A DNA stretch of 64,000 nucleotides from Dorea longicatena (GTDB taxonomy: Bacteria; Bacillota; Clostridia; Lachnospirales; Lachnospiraceae): NCBI RefSeq assembly GCF_025150085.1, contig NZ_CP102280.1:2181001-2245000 (forward strand). Direction: 5' to 3'. Made by a program: the position numbers and the translations under genes. The notes under the pieces were generated by a model. It saw only the letters and a program-made list of their open reading frames with translations, searched no databases and was not told the DNA's origin. This document shows, in pieces, positions 36,268-44,552 of the stretch (its first letter is position 1; the number at the start of each line of letters is the position of its first letter).

Positions 36268-37743
36268 TTACTTATCCACTTTTTCCGCATTACTTTTTCC
36301 ACAAGAGCATCCGATCACAAATGCAAGGAATAAGAATGCCACGATCATCCAACCAATCAGTGTCTTCGTTCCCATTGGTTGAAATTTATCATAATATCCC
36401 TTCAGGTAAATGATAATGATCAGAAGCGGCAGTCCGTAAGACATATAACCCTTGATTCCTGCCGGGAACTTCCATCCTTCTCCTTGATTGATTTCTTCAA
36501 GGAAGCTGTTCCATCCCCAGCCATTCTTCTTTGTACAGAACAATACATATCCCAGACTTCCAAGCGGAAGCAGGTTATTCGATACGATGAAGTCCTCCAG
36601 ATCCATGATTGTCGATCCTTCTCCAAGTGGAGTGAATCCGGCCAATACATTGAATCCCATAACACATGGCATACTTAAGATAATGATCAGAATCAGACTT
36701 ACCAGTGTACTCTTCTTTCTTGACCATCCGAATAAATCCATATCAAAAGAAATAATATTTTCAAATACCGCAACCAGTGTCGTAAATGCAGCAAAGCTTA
36801 AGAACAGGAAGAATAATCCTCCCCATACACACCCGCCTGCCACCTGCGCGAAAATATTCGGGATCGTGATAAATATAAGGCTCGGGCCTGCTCCCGGTTC
36901 AATTCCGTATGCAAAGCATGCAGGGATAATAATGAAACCTGCCATCAGCGCTACGATTGTATCAAGCACGGTAATATTCACAGCCTCTCCGAATAATCTC
37001 TGGTCTTTTTCCATATAACTTCCAAAGATCAACATCGCTCCGATTCCAATTGATAATGTAAAGAATGCCTGGCTCATAGCCCCGAAAATTACATTTCCGA
37101 TTCCAATCTCTGCCATCTGTTTGAAATCAGGGATCAGGTAAAAACGAATTCCTGCTCCGGCACCTTTCATCATCACAGAATGGATCGCAAGTACGATCAT
37201 GATCAAAAGCAGTGCTGTCATCATGAACTTGGAAACTTTTTCGATACCTTTCTGGATTCCAAACGCACATACACCGAATCCAATGATACATATCAAAATC
37301 GTCCAGAATGCCATAAGCGGCATATTTCCTAGCATATCACTGAATCCTGCAGATACAGTCTTCATATCCGCACCCACAAAATCTCCTCTGAAGCTTCTGA
37401 CGCAATAATACAGCATCCATCCACCAACTGTGGTATAGAACATCATCAGGAAATAGCATCCGATAACACCGATCCATTTCGTAATATGCCACTTTGTTTC
37501 TTTTGGTTCCAGTGTCTCATATGCAGCGGCAACACTGTGTCTGCTGGCACGTCCGACACCAAATTCACAGACCATAACCGGGATTCCCATGATCAGAAGG
37601 AACACCAGATAGATTAAAATGAATGCAGCCCCGCCGAACTGTCCACACATGTACGGGAACTTCCACACATTTCCAATACCAACGGCACATCCTGCAGATA
37701 CAAGGATGAAGCCCAGTCTTGATCCAAATGTCTCTCTCTTCAT
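36268..37743 (-). CDS. Sodium-dependent neurotransmitter-type (NSS/SNF) transporter
   Basis: Encodes 491 residues with about twelve membrane helices. The NSS signature RLGFILVSAGCAVGIGNVWKFPYMCGQFGGAAF (residues 9-41) is complete, as is the GVGRASRHS segment. Bacterial members take up amino acids with sodium. It has its own promoter (37784-37813) and a ribosome site AGAGAGG. It is flanked by terminators on both sides. The particular amino acid is not predictable here. Confidence 0.93.
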   Translation of the reverse strand: MKRETFGSRLGFILVSAGCAVGIGNVWKFPYMCGQFGGAAFILIYLVFLLIMGIPVMVCEFGVGRASRHSVAAAYETLEPKETKWHITKWIGVIGCYFLMMFYTTVGGWMLYYCVRSFRGDFVGADMKTVSAGFSDMLGNMPLMAFWTILICIIGFGVCAFGIQKGIEKVSKFMMTALLLIMIVLAIHSVMMKGAGAGIRFYLIPDFKQMAEIGIGNVIFGAMSQAFFTLSIGIGAMLIFGSYMEKDQRLFGEAVNITVLDTIVALMAGFIIIPACFAYGIEPGAGPSLIFITIPNIFAQVAGGCVWGGLFFLFLSFAAFTTLVAVFENIISFDMDLFGWSRKKSTLVSLILIIILSMPCVMGFNVLAGFTPLGEGSTIMDLEDFIVSNNLLPLGSLGYVLFCTKKNGWGWNSFLEEINQGEGWKFPAGIKGYMSYGLPLLIIIIYLKGYYDKFQPMGTKTLIGWMIVAFLFLAFVIGCSCGKSNAEKVDK

Positions 37744-37783
37744 TCCATAAACCTCTCTTTACTTTTTAAGTCAAGCATTTTTT

Positions 37784-37813
37784 ATTATATCGTATTTTGT
37801 CTACCAAACGCAA
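37784..37813 (-). promoter_or_regulatory. Sigma-A type promoter of the NSS transporter gene
   Basis: TTGCGT (37813-37808), an 18-base spacer and TATAAT (37789-37784) on the minus strand. Confidence 0.65.
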
Positions 37814-37850
37814 GGACTGTCATTATGGAATTTTAAGTTTAAAAAAGATC

Positions 37851-37898
37851 AAGAAAAGGACCAGGAAATGTACCCTACTCATCTCCTTGTCCTTTCTT
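37851..37898. terminator. Intrinsic terminator after the DUF2325 gene
   Basis: AAGAAAAGGACCAGGA pairs with TCCTTGTCCTTTCTT around a loop; T-rich sequence follows on the minus strand (CTTTTCTTGATCTTTTTT). Confidence 0.75.
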
Positions 37899-37985
37899 TC
37901 TCTTTTTATATGATTTTTACTATTATCAGCTCATGGAGTTTTATAAAGCTTTCATCTGGTATGAGCTGCCCCACATTCCAGATAC

Positions 37986-38270
37986 TTATGCCGTACAGGC
38001 ATTCTGAAGAATCTCATTTAAAGCATTTCCGCTGCTTGTGTGGCATCTTACGATTTGTGCATTACATTTTTCCGCTTCTGTTACTGCACAGTGTACCATC
38101 TTATGAGATACTGTATTGGTAAATAAGATTAACAGATCGGGACTTCCGATCTTCTCACTTAAGTTTCCTGACATCTGTGTGAATACTTTTGCTTTGCATT
38201 TGTACTCTTTACAGATCTTTTTATACTGATGAACCATTCTGTCATGTCCGCCTACGATTACTACACTCAT
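37986..38270 (-). CDS. DUF2325 small protein
   Basis: Encodes 94 residues of the DUF2325 family: MSVVIVGGHDRM at the start, LLILFTNTVSHKMVHCAVTEAE in the middle and QIVRCHTSSGNALNEIL near the end. The His and Cys residues could bind a metal or thiol ligand, but the function is not established. The ribosome site is AAAGGAGG. A perfect 11-bp inverted repeat lies 23-51 bases upstream of the start codon, so the gene is probably repressed or activated by a dimeric regulator. It is transcribed alone. Confidence 0.85.
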   Translation of the reverse strand: MSVVIVGGHDRMVHQYKKICKEYKCKAKVFTQMSGNLSEKIGSPDLLILFTNTVSHKMVHCAVTEAEKCNAQIVRCHTSSGNALNEILQNACTA

Positions 38271-38293
38271 GTACTGCCTCCTTTTATGTAAGT

Positions 38294-38321
38294 ATATTAG
38301 TTAGCTTTATCTAACTAATAT
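38294..38321. promoter_or_regulatory. Perfect 11-bp inverted repeat operator upstream of DUF2325
   Basis: ATATTAGTTAG (38294-38304) and CTAACTAATAT (38311-38321) are perfect inverted copies around a 6-base spacer. The TTAG-TTAG/CTAACTAA arrangement resembles operators of DtxR-type metal regulators, which is inference only. Confidence 0.7.
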
Positions 38322-38340
38322 GATACACTTTTTTTCCGAA

Positions 38341-38389
38341 AATGGAAGAGGGTGTATTGAAAACTTTTCTCAATACACCCTCTTCCATT
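38341..38389. terminator. Perfect 20-bp stem-loop between HPr-like and DUF2325 genes
   Basis: AATGGAAGAGGGTGTATTGA (38341-38360) pairs perfectly with 38370-38389 around a 9-base loop. A short T run follows on the minus strand, so it probably ends the kdgT-to-HPr operon. Confidence 0.8.
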
Positions 38390-38408
38390 AAACACACGGA
38401 AAACAAAA

Positions 38409-38454
38409 TCTACAGAACCTGCCACTGGCAGCTTCTTTCGAATGCATGGTGATA
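38409..38454 (+). repeat. Dispersed short repeat, copy 3 (shorter)
   Basis: TCTACAGAACCTGCCACTGG, GCAGCTTCTTTCG and AATGCATGG match copies 1 and 2, but the leading TTACATACTTTG block is absent. It lies between the HPr-like stop and the terminator at 38341-38389. Confidence 0.7.
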
Positions 38455-38516
38455 AATAAAAACCGGAACCACTCACCTCCACAGCATATGATCCCGGCTT
38501 CCACTCACATCATTCT

Positions 38517-38759
38517 CTACATATCTTCATATTTCATCAGATACTTACAAATCTTCTGCAAATCTTCTTCCTCACTTGCAACGATCTCCAAATGCAGTTC
38601 ATCTGCTCTGGAGAAAAGCTGTGTCATAGACATAAACTGGCAGAGTTTTGATTTCATGTTCAATCTGTCTCCCTCACCTGTCAGTAATTCTACACGACCT
38701 TTGCAATCGTCAACAACTTTAAAGAATTCCTGCGCATTTGTAATTTTATTAATTTTCAT
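38517..38759 (-). CDS. HPr-like protein lacking the catalytic histidine
   Basis: Encodes 80 residues from the ATG at 38759 (AAAAGGAG upstream). Size, the strand/helix pattern, the central RLNMKSKLCQFMSM segment and the C-terminal helix (EEEDLQKICKYLMKY) match HPr of the sugar phosphotransferase system. The HARPA phosphorylation site expected near residue 15 is replaced by NAQEFFKVV, so it cannot act as a normal phospho-carrier. A serine remains near the Ser46 position. It is the last gene of the operon with kdgT and a GntR regulator, 13 bases after the latter. A regulatory or structural role is likely but unproven. Confidence 0.72.
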   Translation of the reverse strand: MKINKITNAQEFFKVVDDCKGRVELLTGEGDRLNMKSKLCQFMSMTQLFSRADELHLEIVASEEEDLQKICKYLMKYEDM

Positions 38760-38772
38760 AGCTGGTCTCCTT

Positions 38773-39492
38773 TTACAATGTGTAATAATCCGTTTCTTTT
38801 GATATTCCATCGATTCTTACACCTAGTGTATCATATAATGATTTCTTCAATCTTTCTGCATCTCTATCTTTCAGAGCATCGATATATCCCTGATGTTCTG
38901 CAATCATATTCTTGGCTCCATTCGTATTCTTTATCACATCCCGGCCATATATCAGTTTAAAAAATGATAACGTATCCCATAATGATTCTATCATCGCACA
39001 TACTCTGTCCATTTCGCTGATGGAATAGATTGCAAAATGAAATTTTCGATTTTGCAAGTATAACTTTTTTGCATCAATCTCATCTGCTTCAACAATTGGA
39101 ATATATTCCTTATGTATCTCTTCCAGTTCGTGTATCTGTTCTTCCGTAATCTTTTTACACGCTTCTCCAGCTGCAAGCGGCTCTAACAACTGACGCATCA
39201 GATATATTTGTAAAACATCCTCCTGTTCCAGCGAAACAAGTTTTACCCCTACATAAGGAATCGATTCAGCCAGTCCCATTTTTTCCAGACTCTTCAAAGC
39301 CTCTCTGATTGGCATACGACTGACTCCAAGCTGACGGGCAAGCTCTTCTGTATTCAGCTTTTCCCCCATCTTCAACTTTCCATCCATAATCCAATCCATC
39401 AGTTTGTTCAATACCTGCATTGGCAATGTATCTCTTTGCAGCATCATTGAATCATCTTGACCCATTGTCACTCGGTTACTCATATATAGCAC
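38773..39492 (-). CDS. GntR-family (FCD) transcriptional regulator
   Basis: Encodes 239 residues. The winged helix near residues 25-95 (QVLNKLMDWIMDGKLKMGEKLNTEELARQLGVSRMPIREALKSLEKMGLAE) is typical of GntR, and the C-terminal helical FCD ligand domain follows (AAGEACKKITEEQ, the NRKFHFAIYSISEMDRV metal-ligand segment and IAEHQGYIDALKDRD with a His). FCD regulators usually bind organic acids or sugar acids with a metal. It lies in the operon it probably controls; the repeated leader motif upstream of kdgT and rpiB is the best candidate operator. Confidence 0.92.
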   Translation of the reverse strand: MLYMSNRVTMGQDDSMMLQRDTLPMQVLNKLMDWIMDGKLKMGEKLNTEELARQLGVSRMPIREALKSLEKMGLAESIPYVGVKLVSLEQEDVLQIYLMRQLLEPLAAGEACKKITEEQIHELEEIHKEYIPIVEADEIDAKKLYLQNRKFHFAIYSISEMDRVCAMIESLWDTLSFFKLIYGRDVIKNTNGAKNMIAEHQGYIDALKDRDAERLKKSLYDTLGVRIDGISKETDYYTL

Positions 39493-39512
39493 TACTCTCT
39501 TATCTAAAATAT

Positions 39513-40118
39513 TTACAGACCAAGCTTTTCTACCACTTTGTCCAAAATAGCAACCTGAGCTGTCTCTTCGACTAACTCAGCTGTATGCTCTGCAGCCAGT
39601 GGATCTTTTCCCATTGCAACTACACCATGATCTGCCAGTAAGAAGGCATTGATATTCGGTGTCTTTTCAAACATTGCTTCTACCATCGGTACGTCTTCCG
39701 GTCTCACCATTGCTGCATGTACGTCTAAGGTTGGATATCCTTCCGGATTCTTCAGTTTGGAATGCCATGTTACAAGCGGCAGGTCTTTCTTAGAGGATGA
39801 CCATCCGATCGCATATGGAGAATGTACATGTACGACAGACTGTACATCTGGTTTCAATTTATAGATGTAGCCGTGCAGTAATGCTTCTCTCGTCGGCTTT
39901 CCTGTTCCTTCGATCACATTCCCGTCAAAATCCGTAATTAAAAATCCTTCTGGTGTGCAGTCACCCAGAGAACCGCCGCTTGCTTTTACAAGCATTGTCT
40001 CTGTTCCAGGTATTCTGGCACTTACGTTTCCTCCACTACCAGTCTGTATCCCTCTATTATAAGCTCTTTTACTTGCAATAACAAGTTTTTCTGCGATTTC
40101 ATATGCTTTCTGATCCAT
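39513..40118 (-). CDS. Class II aldolase/adducin family protein (fuculose/ribulose phosphate aldolase-like)
   Basis: Encodes 201 residues. The zinc site is seen in SVVHVHSPYAIGW (two His) and LLADHGVVAMG (third His); an upstream acidic residue in PTREALLHGYIY fits the catalytic Glu. The glycine-rich SGGNVSARI near residue 29 and KASGGSLG bind the phosphate. Members cleave or epimerise 1- or 5-phospho-ketoses, or decarboxylate sugar acids. The ribosome site is AGGAGG. It lies between the Tm-1-like and GntR genes of the kdgT operon; the true substrate is unknown. Confidence 0.9.
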   Translation of the reverse strand: MDQKAYEIAEKLVIASKRAYNRGIQTGSGGNVSARIPGTETMLVKASGGSLGDCTPEGFLITDFDGNVIEGTGKPTREALLHGYIYKLKPDVQSVVHVHSPYAIGWSSSKKDLPLVTWHSKLKNPEGYPTLDVHAAMVRPEDVPMVEAMFEKTPNINAFLLADHGVVAMGKDPLAAEHTAELVEETAQVAILDKVVEKLGL

Positions 40119-40141
40119 AACTGCTATATCCTCCTGCTTTT

Positions 40142-41404
40142 TTAATTCTCCCCAAAGTTCTGTGGTAATTTTCCCTGTTTTTTCATTTCATCTACAATAT
40201 AATGTGCTGCTTTCACGCCAAATTCCGGAGTATCCAGATTATGTGGAATCACGATAACTTCTACGTTGTCATTTACGTTTTCAATGATTGTCTGAATCAG
40301 TACTGAATCACTCTTTGGCTCGTATAATTCCTGTCCTTCCAGAGTATTGTGTCTCATTCCCTTGGTAGGAATCAGAAGTTTCACCGGATAAGTAACCTTG
40401 CTGAGTCTTTCTGCCAGGATTTTTCCTAATGCTTCGGCTTCTTCTGGAAGGATCTTGATATGTGCTGTATTAGCATTGTGAAGCATATATTTTCTTTCGT
40501 CCATTCTATCTGGAAGTTCGCTTGTACTGAAGTCTACAAAATCAAGTCCACCAAGGCTGATAACCAATGGTACTTTCTTCTCTACAGATTCTACCAGACG
40601 GATTTTTGCTTTCGGACCATATGAGAATCCACCTCCGAAATATTCGGATGTCAGTTCATGTAAAGTCAGATCCAGAATTCCATCTACCAGGCCATTTGCT
40701 GCCATATCTTCCATTGTTGCTCCACCGACTCCTGTTGCGTGGAAACCAATCACTTCAAGTCCCATCTTCTCTAATTCTTCTACTGCTGCAACAGCTCCTG
40801 TATTTGTTACACCCATCAATGTAACTGCAACAACCGGTTTATCACCTTTTGTCAGAACCTGTCCTGCACATTTTACCATTCCCACGCAACAAGCACAGGC
40901 ATTGGAGATGACCTGACGTGTTACAATATTAAGTCCTGTAAAATCACAGATTGCAGGCATAACCGTAATATCTTTATCCCCTACAACAAGGTCAAATTTT
41001 CTTGTTCCGCTTGCTACAGTTGTAGCCATAACTTTTGGAAAACCAATCGGCAGTTTCTGCATTGCATTTGCCGCCATGACTGTGTTCTGAAGTCCTCCGA
41101 CAGAAATTATTCCGTCAATCTTTCCTTCTTCATATAATTTTACTACATAAGCTGCAACGGCATCTTTCATGTAGTCTATCTTTTCACCTTTTGATTTTGG
41201 TTTCATCTCTTCCCAAGGTGTGCCATAACTTTCTGCGATTTCTTCTCTTGAGATGTCATAATTATAAGATGGTGCAGGACCTGTTGCTGTATTGATAACC
41301 AGAGCATTTAATCCTTCATTTTTAATAAAATCGCTGATAAACTTCGCTTCTTTGAACTTTGTATCGCAACTTTCGATTACCGCTATCGTCTTCATATTCT
41401 CCAT
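40142..41404 (-). CDS. Tm-1-like ATP-binding domain protein (UPF0261)
   Basis: Encodes 420 residues of the UPF0261 / Tm-1-like family: KTIAVIESCDTKFKEAKFISDFI at the start, GIISVGGLQNTVMAANAM near residue 110, GVTNTGAVAAVEELEKMGLEVIGFHATGVGGATMEDMA near residue 215-250 and LIPTKGMRHNTLEG near the end. The start at 41404 has AAGGAGA upstream; the longer frame has none. The family is ATP-binding by homology to plant Tm-1, but no general reaction is established. It is flanked by an MBL-fold hydrolase and a class II aldolase in the same operon, which suggests a step in sugar-acid breakdown. Confidence 0.88.
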   Translation of the reverse strand: MENMKTIAVIESCDTKFKEAKFISDFIKNEGLNALVINTATGPAPSYNYDISREEIAESYGTPWEEMKPKSKGEKIDYMKDAVAAYVVKLYEEGKIDGIISVGGLQNTVMAANAMQKLPIGFPKVMATTVASGTRKFDLVVGDKDITVMPAICDFTGLNIVTRQVISNACACCVGMVKCAGQVLTKGDKPVVAVTLMGVTNTGAVAAVEELEKMGLEVIGFHATGVGGATMEDMAANGLVDGILDLTLHELTSEYFGGGFSYGPKAKIRLVESVEKKVPLVISLGGLDFVDFSTSELPDRMDERKYMLHNANTAHIKILPEEAEALGKILAERLSKVTYPVKLLIPTKGMRHNTLEGQELYEPKSDSVLIQTIIENVNDNVEVIVIPHNLDTPEFGVKAAHYIVDEMKKQGKLPQNFGEN

Positions 41405-41507
41405 TAATCTCCTTCTATACAGATATTGTGAAGACCACCCCTTTGGATAACCTCCACAACATCCCACTCTCGTCCAGATTCTTATTCTCTCTCGACTATA
41501 TCACATA

Positions 41508-42512
41508 TTAGTTCTGGCTGAAATATTTTGTCTCAGCTTTCTTTGCTGCTTTTCTAGCATCTTTGTCAATGATTGCTGTCTTGTACTCATCGAATACGAA
41601 GTCAGTATCTTTCTTTCCGATTACCGGAAGTTTATTGTCATGAGAATCTTCATATTTCTCTACTGCTGCAGATAAGATTACGTCATGAGCAAGTAACAGA
41701 TGTTTGTGAGGATCTACTCCTGCCTCTTTACAACGACGGACTGTATCACGTACTGTCTTCCATGCAGCTACGATATCAACATAACGTCCTGGAGGGCAGA
41801 TGTCGTAATGTAATTCATCCTGCATTTCCTGTGGAGCATCAATGTTACCCATTACGAATACGGAATCTCCAACGCAGAAGTATGGTCCTTCTTCTGTCTC
41901 AACAACAACTGTCATATGTCCTGGACAATGTCCAAATGACTCGTATACGCTTACGCCCGGTGCGATTTCAACTTCGCCTTTTACGGTTTCAAATCTTTCA
42001 TATACGCCTGGCTGATCGTATGGTGCAATGAACTGGTCTCCACATGTTACATCACCATCTTTTGCGATGATCGGACGGCAGTATGATTTGTAGTGAAGCG
42101 GTACTGGATTGTGTGCATAATCCCATTCAACTTCGTTGCAGATAAAACGAGCTTTTGTAAATTTCTCAAGGTAGAAGATATGATCCCAGTGAAGATGTGT
42201 AAATAATACGATATCTACATCTGATGGTTTGTATCCTACCTGAGCCAGACGTGACTCGATGTCATCGATTCCTGGTCTCTGAAGAGATGGTCCGTGATGA
42301 TATTTGTCTGCATGCTCTGTCCATGACATACCTGTGTCAACCAGGATCAGCTGATCGCCGCCTTCAATTAAGAATGTCATATCTGGAAGCTGATCTGATT
42401 CATTTGTGATACCCATTTTTTCAACATATTTCTTGCATGAGAAATGATACCAGTATTCCAGTGGTTTTGTTGGGATGTAGCCTGAGTTAAGTGGTCTGAT
42501 TGTTAATGACAT
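41508..42512 (-). CDS. Metallo-beta-lactamase-fold hydrolase, lactonase-like
   Basis: Encodes 334 residues. The dinuclear metal site FTHLHWDHIFYLE (HxHxDH, about residues 106-118) is intact, with further ligands in ESFGHCPGHMTVV and FCVGDSVFV. The closest recognisable group is the N-acyl homoserine lactonase type, whose members also include sugar lactonases. In this operon, hydrolysis of a sugar lactone is more plausible than quorum quenching. It follows kdgT by 86 bases, with GAGAGGA as ribosome site. Cytoplasmic: no signal peptide. Confidence 0.85.
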   Translation of the reverse strand: MSLTIRPLNSGYIPTKPLEYWYHFSCKKYVEKMGITNESDQLPDMTFLIEGGDQLILVDTGMSWTEHADKYHHGPSLQRPGIDDIESRLAQVGYKPSDVDIVLFTHLHWDHIFYLEKFTKARFICNEVEWDYAHNPVPLHYKSYCRPIIAKDGDVTCGDQFIAPYDQPGVYERFETVKGEVEIAPGVSVYESFGHCPGHMTVVVETEEGPYFCVGDSVFVMGNIDAPQEMQDELHYDICPPGRYVDIVAAWKTVRDTVRRCKEAGVDPHKHLLLAHDVILSAAVEKYEDSHDNKLPVIGKKDTDFVFDEYKTAIIDKDARKAAKKAETKYFSQN

Positions 42513-42598
42513 AATATAGTCCTCTCTTTCTTATTGTATATGTAGTGTTATTTGTTTCCTATTAAAATTTTGAATATATTTAATAATTTATATTACTT

Positions 42599-43612
42599 TT
42601 ATGCTCCTTGTTTTTCCTTTGCCTCGCGTTCTGCGATCGCTGCATCAGAATAAATACCAAGTTTTTTCTTTCTCATGTGTTTATCACACATAGATGTAAT
42701 GATTGGTGCGGTAAACGCTGTTACAATGGCTGCTACTGCAAGCTGTGCTGTTGCCGTACTTGCTGCTGACTGCCATGCCGGATCAACCTCTGCAAGAGAA
42801 GCCGGAACACTTGTTGCATTTGCTGCTGTCGTACCGATTGCAGCTCCCATAGCATTTCTCTTGTTCTTTGGCAGTGTAAGCTGGAACAGGAAGTAGAATA
42901 AAAATGCTGACAGTGCTGAGATGATTGCCAGTACTACTCCGCCAACTCCACCTAATGCAATACTCTTAAGACTCATTCCTGCTCCGATTGGGATCATCAT
43001 GAAGAATGTGATGATCGGCATTGCATCTGCTGCAACTTTACGGAATGTCTTGTCCAGATTTCCCCAGATAATACCGATGATCAGAGGAATCAGTGTTGCG
43101 ATAAATGATTCGATCGGGATGGAAGCCATACCAGCTGTTCCCATAGCAATCATTGTAAAGAATGGTCCGTCGTTCAGTGATAAGATAGAAATTGCTCCGG
43201 CATCTGTTTCATCACCATACTGCTGCGCAAGTCCTAAGTACAATCCTCCGGCTGAGTTTGTGATACCGGCGATCATTGCCATGGAAGTGATTCCACAGAA
43301 TCCTGCGGCTCCGCCGATCTTTGCTACCAGAAGTCCGAGTACAATACCAACTACAAATTTCATAAGAGTCAGTGTACATCCTTTGTACAGCGGCATTCCG
43401 ATCTTCTTTACATCGATGGATGCTCCGTTCAGTAAGAGGAACATTCCTAACAGACAGGCGGTTCCGGTTTTGAACATTCCAGATGTAAATCCTCCGATCT
43501 CAAGTACATTTGGAATAAATGTGTTAGCAAGTACTCCGATCAGCATTGGCACAATGATTAATCCCCCAGGTACCTTCTGCATAAGTTTAAAAAAACTTTT
43601 TTCTTCCTTCAT
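42599..43612 (-). CDS. 2-keto-3-deoxygluconate permease family transporter
   Basis: Encodes 337 residues with about ten membrane helices and the KdgT family pattern: KVPGGLIIVPMLIGVLANTFIPN near the N terminus, FKTGTACLLGMFLLLNGASIDVKKIG and AAIGTTAANATSVPASLAEVDP near the end. Known members import 2-keto-3-deoxygluconate with protons; the substrate here may be a related sugar acid. It is the first gene of its operon, with a very good promoter and the shared leader motif directly upstream. Confidence 0.9.
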   Translation of the reverse strand: MKEEKSFFKLMQKVPGGLIIVPMLIGVLANTFIPNVLEIGGFTSGMFKTGTACLLGMFLLLNGASIDVKKIGMPLYKGCTLTLMKFVVGIVLGLLVAKIGGAAGFCGITSMAMIAGITNSAGGLYLGLAQQYGDETDAGAISILSLNDGPFFTMIAMGTAGMASIPIESFIATLIPLIIGIIWGNLDKTFRKVAADAMPIITFFMMIPIGAGMSLKSIALGGVGGVVLAIISALSAFLFYFLFQLTLPKNKRNAMGAAIGTTAANATSVPASLAEVDPAWQSAASTATAQLAVAAIVTAFTAPIITSMCDKHMRKKKLGIYSDAAIAEREAKEKQGA

Positions 43613-43642
43613 CCTTTCTTTACCTCCTTAGTTTTGTTGTTT

Positions 43643-43707
43643 GGATATTGGATATTGGATACGATTCATCGTGCTTTTATCATACAGCTGGATCCAATCT
43701 TTGTCAA
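43643..43707 (-). promoter_or_regulatory. kdgT promoter with shared leader/operator motif
   Basis: TTGACA (43707-43702), a 17-base spacer and TATGAT (43684-43679) are followed about 14 bases later by the motif at 43665-43643, whose core reads TATCCAATATCCAATATCC. The same motif lies at the equivalent place upstream of rpiB (45040-45018). Confidence 0.85.
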
Positions 43708-43750
43708 CATGACTAATTATCTAATTTCCCTATTCGTTTTTTGTGCATTT

Positions 43751-44536
43751 TTAACAATTGTGTTCTGCATATACTTTCATTGCATCACGAATCAATGTGT
43801 CGAACTTATCTGCATCCCATGCAGCTCTTCCGACAAAAAGACCATCTATCGATGGCTGTACGATCAGTGACTCCGCATTGCCCGGATTGACACTTCCACC
43901 GTACAGGACAGGAATTTCCTCAGATTTTTCACCAAAGATCTCGTATAATGCAGTTTTGATTTCCTTGTGCATAGCTTCTGCATAATCCGCAGATGCAGGT
44001 GTTCCATTGACACCGATAGACCATACCGGTTCATATGCCACCCAGATATTCTTGCACTCTTCCGGTGACACACCGTAGAATCCTATTTTGAGCTGGCTGC
44101 GCAGAGTCTCTGCACTGATTCCATATTCTTTCTGCTCTGCTGTTTCGCCGATACAAAGTAACGTCTTAAACCCATGTGACAGGGCCGCTTTCACCTTTTT
44201 ATTCTCTTCTACATCACTTTCGCCGAATACATGCCGTCTCTCAGAGTGTCCGATCATCACAAGATCCAGCCCCATCTCTTCTAACATGCATGGTGAAATC
44301 TCGCCTGTAAACTGTCCCTGGTCTTCCCAGCACATATTCTGGGCACCAAGTCTTACAAATTCACGGTCACAGCAGCTTGTTGCAGTCTGAAGCGTCGTAT
44401 AAGACGGAATGATAAAAAGCTCGATATCATCTCTGCTGATGTCCTTTGTATTTTCAACCAGTTTCTGAAGATATTCTCTGGTCGCACTGATGCCCTTATA
44501 CATCTTCAGATTACTTCCGAAATATAGTTTTTTCAT
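43751..44536 (-). CDS. Triosephosphate isomerase homologue, possibly a tetrulose-phosphate isomerase
   Basis: Encodes 261 residues from the ATG at 44536. Catalytic residues of the TIM family are present: Lys11 in SNLKMYK, His97 in IGHSERRH and Glu169 in AYEPVWSIG. Two features differ from the glycolytic enzyme: NWKMN is replaced by NLKMY, and the flexible loop 6 reads SIGVNGTP instead of AIGTGK. Pairing with an RpiB-like gene is the hallmark of tetritol pathways, where the two enzymes isomerise erythrulose phosphates (EryH/EryI; LerI/DerI). It follows rpiB by 16 bases. A second glycolytic TPI elsewhere would support this view. Confidence 0.85.
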   Translation of the reverse strand: MKKLYFGSNLKMYKGISATREYLQKLVENTKDISRDDIELFIIPSYTTLQTATSCCDREFVRLGAQNMCWEDQGQFTGEISPCMLEEMGLDLVMIGHSERRHVFGESDVEENKKVKAALSHGFKTLLCIGETAEQKEYGISAETLRSQLKIGFYGVSPEECKNIWVAYEPVWSIGVNGTPASADYAEAMHKEIKTALYEIFGEKSEEIPVLYGGSVNPGNAESLIVQPSIDGLFVGRAAWDADKFDTLIRDAMKVYAEHNC

Positions 44537-44552
44537 AGAATTTTCCTCTCTT

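Noticed and set aside
41508..42512. MBL-fold protein as a quorum-quenching lactonase
   Set aside because: The motif allows it, but the operon context is sugar-acid uptake and aldol chemistry; no quorum-sensing genes are near.
42921..43631. 236-codon plus-strand frame opposite kdgT
   Set aside because: Antisense of a clear membrane transporter gene; no start signals.
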